64,000 nucleotides of DNA from Austropuccinia psidii. Its lineage: Eukaryota > Basidiomycota > Pucciniomycetes > Pucciniales > Sphaerophragmiaceae. The stretch covers positions 47,460,698-47,524,697 of the forward strand of contig JALGQZ010000011.1 of assembly GCA_023105745.1 (NCBI GenBank), read 5' to 3'. The translations under genes and the position numbers were made by a program. The notes under the pieces are model-generated. The model saw only the letters and a program-made list of their open reading frames with translations, was not told the origin of the DNA and did no database searches. Shown here one piece after another: positions 56,063 through 64,000 of the stretch. Position 1 is the first letter of the stretch. Each line of letters opens with the position of its first letter.

Positions 56063-57929
56063 AAATGGAATGCCTCTGCTTAGGGTTGGCTTTAAAAAAA
56101 TTACATTATTGCTTGGATGGAACAGTATTTGATGTGATTACAGACTGTAATGCTGTAAAATCTCTATTAAATATGAAAGCTCCAAATAGACATATGCTGA
56201 GATGGCAAATTGCTATCCAAGAATATAGAGGAAATGTAACTATTGTTCATAAATCTGGCAATATTCATAAGAATGCAGATGGTTTTAGCAGATGGGCTCT
56301 AGCAATTACCCCTGATAATCAAGCTTGGGTACCACAGCAAGAGCACCATATAGAAGGAATATGTGTTACAGACATTGGCACAGAATTCTTTAACCAAGTT
56401 AAACAAAGCTATAAGATAGACAAGAATTGCCATATCTTAAGCCAACTTCTAATGAAACACTGCAAAGATCCATCACTTTCATCTAAATTAGATGAAACAT
56501 GGAAAAAGGCATATGATGAAGGAAGATTCCACCTCCTTGATGGAATCCTGCACCATAGAACAAAACACACATATGTAATGGTCTTAACAGATAGAACCCT
56601 GATAAACACTATTTTACATGAGTGTCATGATAGTGTTGCAGCTGGACATCTTTCAGAAGACAGAACACTAGAAAGGGTGAAAACCTGCTCTTGGTGGCTG
56701 AATTGGAAGAAAGACGTTGCAGAATACTGCCAAACGTTTGACAGATGTCAAAAAGCCAACAGAGCCACAGAAAAGAAATTTGGAATGATGATCCAAATTC
56801 AAGAACCAAAATCCCCTTGGGAAATAGTTCATATGGATTGAGTAACAGCATTACCTCCAGGAGGAGACAGAAGCTATAATGAATGCCTAGTATTAGTTGA
56901 CAGGTACAGAAAAACTCCCATGTTCCAATCATGTCACAAAGATGACACAGCTATGGACACAGCCATAATGATATGGAATAAAGTCATTAGCCATACAGGC
57001 TTATTCCAAAATATTATAAGTGACAGAGACCCAAAATTTGCTCCAGCATTATGGACAAATCTCCATAACTTTTTTTCAACAAAATTATCATTCTCAACAG
57101 CTTACCATCCTCAAACTGATGGTTTAGCAGGAAGAATGATACAAAACTTGGAAGAAATGATCAGAAGATTCTGTGCTTAAAGACTAGAATTCAAATATTC
57201 TGATGGTTTTACCCATGATTGGTGTAAACTAATACCAGCCCTTGAACTGGCATATAAAACATCAATTCATTCTTCTACTGGCAAAACACCATCAATGCTA
57301 GAAAACAGTTGGAATCCAAGACTTCCTTATGATACCCTCAAAAACGACTTAGTGGATATAAATCCAACAGAAAGCAGTTCTAAGATAATACTTGACAAGG
57401 AAAGACACCATGCAAACAGATGTATGCAAGATTCTTTCAAATATGCAAAAGAAAGATGGGATAAAAGTCATAAACCACCTGACCTCAAAATAGGAGACTT
57501 GGTCCTAGTATCAACCCTTAATTTCAATAACATAAAAGGTCCAAAGAAATTGAAAGATTCCTTTTCAGGACCATTTATGATAAAGGCACTTCATGGACCC
57601 AATGCTGTGCAATAGGAACTCACAGGTGAATTAATGAAAAAACACCCAACTTTTCTTGTAAGACTGATAAAACCTTAGAGCTCAAGTGATAAGGAACTAT
57701 TTCCACTAAGAAATAAAGCCCCACTTGAAATTCCCCCCTGGAAGAAGGAGAAGAAAAGAAAATTGTAAAAGTCCTTAAAGAAAGAAGGACAAGCAACAAA
57801 AAAGAAAGAGAATACCTTCTAAGGTATAGAACTTCAACTCAAGAAGATGAATGGCTACTTGATAAAGATATAAAGAATGCTGATAAACTACTAAGAAGGT
57901 TCATACATCAAAGAAAACCTAAAGAATAG
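56063..57929 (+). pseudogene. G3 RNase H end, integrase and chromodomain-like tail
   Basis: [45 protein letters not shown], then integrase: [37 protein letters not shown]…[12 protein letters not shown] (zinc-binding HHCC part, one Cys-rich end altered), HMD at 56832, IISDRDPKFAPALW, STAYHPQTDGLAGRM, LAYKTSIHSSTGKTPS, then LSTLNFNNIKGPKKLKDSFSGPF. The tail KVLKERRTSNKKEREYLLRYR…EDEWLLDKDI, ending at 57929, resembles a chromodomain. Stops at 56839, 57178 and 57613 inactivate it. Confidence 0.85.
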
Positions 57930-58047
57930 AAAAGTTACACATTATTGAGCTTCAAGAATAACAAAGTCCATTGAAGAGGAAGGATAGTGGATGATACCTT
58001 AATTACACATATCAGATTGTGGTACAATTTTTTTTGTTATTAGGGAA
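57930..58047 (+). other. G3 3' untranslated region
   Basis: Short stretch with a TTTTTTTTG run and TTATTAGGGAA before the LTR; a weak polypurine tract. Confidence 0.6.
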
Positions 58048-60009
58048 TGTGAAACTTTGAGATATGACCACATACCCAAAAAGGTCACAAGAAATATTTA
58101 AAATAATTATACATTATAAATAATTACCTTAAAACTACAAAAATGCCATAAATAGGCATAAAACTTGGTTTCACTTAAATTAAAATGAAAGAAATGTGAA
58201 ATAAGCTATACCATTGGATTCCCCATGGTAAAATACACATATATCATTTTTATGGCATATCTGTAAAGTCAATATTTAATGAGTTATAAGTAATAATACC
58301 TTATAAAAAACATGAATCCTTAATTATTTCAAATACCAATGAGGCAAAATGTGAAATAAATGGTATCATTGAATTCTCCATAAACCTCTACACATAAAAA
58401 AATTAAGAAGCTAATCTCCAAAGTCAATACTTAAGGAGTTAAGCTGAATATATGCACTTTTCTGGTCAATGCATATATTCAAGGATTTTAGCTAATATCT
58501 TTTGAAATATAAATGATAGAGTGATGAACCAATATAAAGTCACCACGTAATTACTGTAGGAATACAGAAATGAGCTTTATTTCACAAGTTATAAACAAGG
58601 TTAAAACCTGTAATGGATTATTGATTAAAATCCATAGAGCTGTTGACCACTTTGTTGTGAAAGTGGTCCAAACTTAAAAAAAAAGTAGACAGTTGGATTC
58701 TACTAGCTCATTTGTGAAGAATGATGTATTTTCTATTTTAATATTCAAGGTATAACCCCTTGAAATCATGGTTTGAAGTTTAAAATATTAAATTTCGACA
58801 GAAAAGATGAGCTACAAGAAAAAACATCAAAAAAAGGGTTTTGATGATGTAATGAAATGCTCTTGGCAGTGTAATGAAAACATGCCAGGCTATCAGGATC
58901 CACTCTCAGAATAGCTTTAGCTTGTATAGCTTAAAAGTTATCAATGATCAAAGTTTAAGCTTAAATTTGATCATTTAACATCACTCACTGTAATCTTATT
59001 TTAACTTTAACAGTCATATAAGTGATAAAACTGGTGAATAATATTGAAATATGATTAATTCTAATAAAATCCACGAAGTTTAGGCTTCTGCCAAGTCTAT
59101 GATTTCATTAAACTTAGAGTTATAGTGATAACTCTAAATAATGGCGTAATTATGAGGTAAGATGGTTTAATCATGATGTAATCATCACCAAACCTTCAAC
59201 ATTTATCAATTCTAGTAGAAAGCATGAGTACACGTCTACTAGAGGCCTGCTTCACTCTAGGAGGGAAGTATTTAATATAAATAGAGCTCTTTTTACTCTG
59301 TTTTCCCCTCAGACGCTTACAAAACATTAAATCATTAAATAAAAAGGTAACTTCTTTATTCTTTATATATAAAACTTTTATATTATTAAAGACCAAAGAT
59401 AATCTTATTATAATCTTCATCTCTGACGTGATCATTGCAATTATTTAATTGTTTTGTTCAAATTTCTCTTAAAAACCTCTATTCCACGTAAAATCAAGAA
59501 AAATTGTAATTTCTCTTAAATTTTATGGTAACTATAATTTAAATAATTTTTATTTACATTTTTAGGTGTAAAGGTATTCAAAATCATTATATTAAGCATT
59601 AAAAGTAGGTTATTTCTCTATTATTACTTTAATAATTCTATAATTGATATAAATAGTATTTATATTAATTTATAACTTTAATATTAGTAATATTATTGCT
59701 ATCAATTGTTTTTTATTAATAAAAAACAATTTTTTACCCCTTTATTATTTTTTGGTAACAATAATAAAGTGCTTTTAAATATATTAATTATCTTATATTA
59801 ATATATTTACTGATTATATTGCTTTTTTATATAATATAGATTATATTATTATATTTATTCAATAATATAATTATTTTACGCCATAATTATAATAATTCTG
59901 TATTATTATAATTATTTTTATCTTATTTATTTCATTTTTAAGGACATTCATAGTACAATAAGTAAAATATCAGTAATTTTTACTTATTGTTTCATAGTCA
60001 AACCTTACA
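58048..60009 (+). repeat. 3' LTR of G3 (type L3)
   Basis: 1962 bp, TGTGAAACTTTGAG…CATAGTCAAACCTTACA, followed by the TTTTC duplication. Confidence 0.93.
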
Positions 60010-60175
60010 TTTTCCAATGCCTCCTAAGTATCTGAAGATACTGAAGGGTCATTTAATTTTGATTCTCATATTCAGAATTTAGCCATAACACACCTTTAAC
60101 AATGGCACTCACACATCTGTGGGGAATAAATTAGATTATAATCAGTTTTACTTACACATAATGAAAATATACTAT
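60010..60175 (+). mobile_element. C3: decayed CACTA fragment, second part
   Basis: TTTTCCAATGCCTCCTAAGTATCTGAAGATACTGAAGGGTCATT continues protein E of C1 from about 24511 (TTTTCCAGTACCTCCTCAGTATCTGAGCATACTCGAGGGTCATT). It extends to 60175, where the L1 LTR begins. Confidence 0.88.
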
Positions 60176-63000
60176 TGTCACAGGGAATATTGGGGAAAAA
60201 GGAGTGGCCTGGTTCTCAGTAATCAGAAAACTCATTTGGAAGACTCCAAATATTGAAGAAGATAAAATAAAATTGTCAGGATGAGTCTATGTTGAAGTGG
60301 AAATAAAGCTATTTACAACTAAAACTATGACTGTGACACGTGGAAAATAGTTTAAAATAGTTTTATAAGGGTTAAAGATGGATTAATTTAATAATAAAAG
60401 GGGCTTTACTATAAGAAATATAGTGGTGGTGAGCGCTGTTGAAAGCCCTGGGTGCAGCTTTACCTGTTGGGTTACAATAATAAAGACTAAAATACTTTAA
60501 ATTAAGAATATACCTGTTTATTACCCAAGAGTAAAACTGTTTTTGACAGTTTACTACGTAGGGTATTCAAGAGCAGGATGAGGAAAGGTTTTTGGCTGTG
60601 AAAAGCCCTCCTTTTATCCTAAAATTGAGGTGGAAAGGCTGCTAGACCTTTCCACGTAGAGGAAGTGAAGATTTTTCACTCTCTATGACAGGCTTGTGGT
60701 TTGCAAACAGCCTGTATACCCTGTATTGGGCTCAGATGTGGTTTTGAAACCACATCTGGGCAGTTTTCACCAATACAGGGTGAAAATTTTCATCTGGGGA
60801 CCTCACAGCCTGATTCTGACGTGTATGATGCGTAGAATGCTGTACAGAAACTGTATGGGACCCCAGTATTGACTGACATATGAGGTATTGAAGTAAAAAC
60901 ATGCTTCTTCGTCTATTTGACACCTCATATTCATGGTTATGGGATATTATCCCATGGTAAGGCTGTATCTGACAGCAGGTGGGATTTTGACCTTAAAATG
61001 GTCATAACTCTGTCAGTTTTTGAGATATCAAGCTCAACGTTGGTTCATTGAATAGCTCTGTATAAGCTCTACACAATGGTACCCAACTTGACATGGTTAT
61101 CATTAAATATGACAAAGTTATCCCATGTACAAGTATTTTTGTACATTGGCGTGGTCTGGTCAAAAGCTGTATTAAGCTTGTTTGGCCAATAACTTCTGTT
61201 GTAGTTGAGTTATGAGGAAATGGATGGCACCATCAGATAGCCCTGATTGTGCTCTTTCCAAAAAGACCCCACTTCAGGTATCTCACACTAAAACTGTAAA
61301 AGTTAGATGAGAGGTGAATGTTTTGTTCACCCTTATTTGGTCTGAATTTGACCATAACTCAAGTAATACTGGCTCTCGCTCAGTTTGGCTGGTACCATTG
61401 GATAGCCCTGGCTTAGAGCTTCATTTTGAGTACCCATTTGATGGGGTTAAGCCTCTCCTTCTAGATTTTAGATGAGAGGTGAAAATTAAGGTTTATGCTC
61501 AGCAATAACTTTGAGCAGGAATAACTTTGTTATTTCTTGTCCTATGGTGATGGGACTTATATTTTCAGGAAGAGGTGAGTTTCCTCTTTCTTTTGATACC
61601 TTTTGAGCTAATTTGGCCCAGTTCCATGTTTTGGTGGTATTTTGGCTATACCATTGGTTTATGGTATTTTGGCTGTCATGCTTGTGCTCTGGTTTTGAGT
61701 CACAGGCTGACAAAAATAATAATAAATTTCTGTAAGGATTTATGCAAGTACAAGATGAGATGCAAGAAGACAAAAGGAAGCCAAATGGCCAAAGAGCCAA
61801 CCAAGTAAGTCCTTAATCACTGTTTCAACCTTCCAGAATGAAAAATGGAATTAGTAAGGATATGACCCCCAAATATCCACTGACAGGAAATGAAACAAAG
61901 GTGAAAATGACTGAGTTAAAAATATCATTAGACACTATTAAGATGAAAGAAAATAATGATAGAAATAAATCAAATTATATTAATTAACTGGGGGAAAACC
62001 CCCCAGGGTTGAGAGAGAGGCTGGGAGATATGATTAGTTGAGATCTTGATTCCATCAGGCTGACAGCTGGTCTGTATTTACTCCTTGAAGATGTATTTAT
62101 TTTTTTATGAAGTGTATACCTTTCCAAATTGGAAAATGAACTCAGTTGAATGATCTTCCCAGGGTGTATGATTGAAATAAAGGTCTTTATGAAACAATAA
62201 GTCATGAAAATGAATGTGGTTAGCATGGTGGATTGATGGAGCATTGACAATTGAGAATTCTTTTGGGATTACCTCTTGAATATCCCTTGAGAATGAACTG
62301 CCAGTATTCCTTTGGAGCAATTCTTCATAAATGAAAATAACCAATGACTGCTTGATTGTGTGATTAGTATTTGAGAATCACACTTGCACTTTAGTCTTGA
62401 TGAATCCTATGGATGCTTCAATGCGTTGATGGGATGTTGAAATACCCCTCTGATATTGGTGCCATTTGATTGCTGGTGAAAAAGGTGCATAATGCTGTAT
62501 AACATATTTCATGGCTTTCTTGTTTATTGAAGATGAAAAGTCGCCAAAGGTCTTTGAATGAATTCCAGGGGGAAAGAGAGAAAAAGGATTTTGGGTGGCT
62601 TAAGGACTTCAAGAGGTGTCTTATTGAAGGTTTTTGGTGCTTTGTCCAAAACAAGCCTAAATCGCTTTAAAACTGTATTTGCCCAAAGTGCACAAAAAAT
62701 GCACAAAATGTACAAAATGTCAAAATCTTTCAGTTTAGCCCCATATGGCCTGATATGTCTATTTGTGCATATTTCTCATATTAAAAGTAAATATGGCATA
62801 AAATGGGTAAATGTGCAAAGTGCGCAAAAATGCACAAAATGTGAAAAAGTGCATAAATTGTGCAAAACTGCATGTAAAGCTTAATAGTTATAAAACAGGA
62901 TTTTCAGATGTATTTCCCTATTGAATGAGAAATGCCCAAAAATGTGAAAAGGAAGAGAAAGTCCATTAATGGTATGATGATGATGAGCTGGCCAGGTTGG
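60176..63000 (-). repeat. L1 LTR, interrupted by a solo L2 LTR
   Basis: Parts 60176-60273 and 61718-63000 together follow the 38050-39400 LTR from TGTCACAGGG to GGCCAGGTTGG. The hairpin CTGGGGGAAAACCCCCCAG is at 61989-62007. The remainder is cut off by the G5 element starting at 63001. Confidence 0.85.
60274..61712 (-). repeat. Solo L2 LTR with AAAAT target duplication
   Basis: 1439 bp, TGTCAGGATGAG…CACAGGCTGACA, flanked by AAAAT at 60269-60273 and 61713-61717. The undisturbed site is still present in inverted form at about 55935-55955. Confidence 0.95.
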
Positions 63001-63756
63001 TGTCACAGGGGCTCTTCGAAGTGAAGAGGGCCTGGCACTCAGTAAACTGGGACTCACTTATGGAGGGCTCAAGGATAAGATAAAAGAGGATACACTTAAG
63101 AGTGTTAAAGATAAATTGCTAAAGAATAAATATGAGAAAAGCAGCAACAAAGATAAGAGTAAAAGAATAGAAGAGCCAACCACAAACAAGTCCAAGTCCA
63201 CTGTTTCAACCTGTCAGAATGGAAAGAGAAGGGTTAATAAGGATATGGCCACCCAACTCATACTGTACAGGCAAAGAGAGAAATGCAAAGACTAACTTAA
63301 GATTAAATAATTATAATACCCAAATAAGGATAAGAGTAATTATAAAATAATAAATAACTAAATTAATTAACTGGGGAAAAGTCCCCAGGGGGGAGAAAGA
63401 GGGGCTGGTATATGTGAGAATCACCAGCCCTGATCCAGAGAAGAATTTTCATGAGAATAATTGATTGTTGAATTGAGTCTGGCCAATACAGGTCCTGTAC
63501 AGCTGTACAGAACCTGTACAAGAGTTGTGGTGTATTTGAGTGATCATACAGTTTCATACTGGTGTATTGAAACTGTATTGGGTGAATCCATCCTGTACAA
63601 GTATTGACAGGCTGTATTGATGTACCAAACTGTATGCATGTTTCAGAATGAAGATTGCTGAAACTGACTGCTGATGCAGATACTGGATTTGCTGATTTGA
63701 GGTGTTTGAGTGGGTGTATGAATGAATACCCTTACCCCTGATGGATGGTTGTTACA
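63001..63756 (-). repeat. 3' LTR of G5 (L1-like subtype, 756 bp)
   Basis: TGTCACAGGGGCTCTTCG at the left and GGTTGTTACA at the right on the plus strand. It shares the ends, the AACTGGGG-AAAA-GTCCCCAGG hairpin (63370-63388) and the CTGTTTCAACCTG block with L1 but is half the length. CTGTACAG repeats occur at 63490-63525. Confidence 0.85.
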
Positions 63757-64000
63757 GTATCCCCCTCTTGAAACTGGTGGGCTCCTGAACACCATAATAC
63801 CCTGCCACTGTTGAGTGGCATCTCAATATCCCCACATTTTTTCGAAAATTTCTTCTTTTAATTTTCTTTCCTCTTGACCATTATCCTGAAAATCCTTCAT
63901 TCCTTCTTCCCTGCCAAATTCAATTGATTCCCCCTTTTTCCAAGCTTGAGTGAGTATTCCTTCCAGAATATGCCATTCTTTTTCTTTTTGATTCAATCAG
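63757..64000 (-). mobile_element. G5 polypurine tract and 3' untranslated start
   Basis: Minus strand GAGGGGGATAC abuts the LTR (63757-63767), followed by GTTCAGGAGCCCACCAG, which recalls GCTCAGGAGCTCACTA of G4 at 39580-39596. The coding part lies beyond the window. Confidence 0.75.

Larger units (their letters stand above)
49004..60009 (+). mobile_element. Ty3/gypsy element G3, complete, 11.0 kb, defective
   Basis: Two LTRs of about 1.97 kb, primer site, gag, protease, reverse transcriptase, RNase H, integrase and chromodomain-like tail on the plus strand, flanked by TTTTC on both sides (48999-49003 and 60010-60014). Stops and small frameshifts interrupt gag-pol, several of them TGG to TGA. 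A 445-bp foreign piece interrupts RNase H at 55618. It inserted in remnant C3. It is related to G1, which has the same gag start and domain order. Confidence 0.95.

Overview
Organism. The window looks like transposon-dominated DNA from a basidiomycete, most likely a rust fungus (Pucciniales). The reasons are 55-75 nt GT-AG introns, a TET/JBP-type dioxygenase of the kind expanded in rusts, and Ty3/gypsy gag-pol sequences resembling those I recall from the very large genome of the myrtle rust Austropuccinia psidii. The species is an inference from memory; the kingdom and the mobile-element content are read from the sequence. I see no ordinary host gene: nearly every base can be placed in a mobile element, a remnant of one, or AT-rich filler.

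Centre of interest. 10243-31176 is one 20.9-kb CACTA-type DNA transposon (called C1 here). It has 46-bp terminal inverted repeats starting CACC(A/G)GGGCG and a 3-bp TCA target duplication. Removing it rejoins the RNase H reading frame of the retroelement it landed in (…LLNM-KTTNRHM…). It carries six spliced genes: an unknown protein A (+), a TET/JBP-like 2OG-Fe(II) dioxygenase (+), a Zn2Cys6 protein (-), a SNF2-type ATPase (+), an unknown protein E (-) and a Tnp2-type transposase (+). Minisatellites, subterminal repeats and six 24-bp palindromes of the form TGT(A/T)CG-N12-CG(A/T)ACA lie between the genes. Five of the palindromes sit about 390-570 bp upstream of start codons. C1 is rich in CpG; the retroelements around it are almost free of it. 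Two decayed relatives, C2 (about 46560-48269) and C3 (48270-49003 plus 60015-60175), show that the family is repeated; C2 sits inside C3.

Layout. 1-478 AT-rich filler. 479-2010 LTR of type L1 (TGTCACAGG ends). 2011-2474 a 464-bp TRIM-like mini-retroelement. 2475-7214 and 37492-38049 old minus-strand gypsy element G1. 7220-37486 minus-strand gypsy G2 with L2 LTRs (TGTCAG…CTGACA) and CCCTT target duplication, itself split by C1. 38050-41576 3' part of chromodomain gypsy G4 (minus) with an L1 LTR. 42039-43961 solo L3 LTR with CATTT duplication. 45014-46112 truncated L2 LTR. 46560-49003 decayed C2 and C3. 49004-60009 plus-strand gypsy G3 with about 2-kb L3 LTRs and TTTTC duplication. 60176-63000 L1 LTR interrupted by a solo L2 LTR (60274-61712, AAAAT duplication). 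63001-64000 LTR and 3' end of another minus-strand gypsy element, G5.

How it may work together. The retroelements are mostly dead (stops, frameshifts, altered protease and reverse-transcriptase active sites) and CpG-depleted, as expected where methylated CpG decays. C1 is nearly intact and CpG-rich and encodes an enzyme family that oxidises 5-methylcytosine, a chromatin-remodelling-type ATPase, and a zinc-cluster protein whose natural target geometry (CGG-N10-CCG) matches the palindromes in front of its genes. A self-protecting, self-regulating transposon is the working hypothesis; the sequence shows the parts, not the activity.
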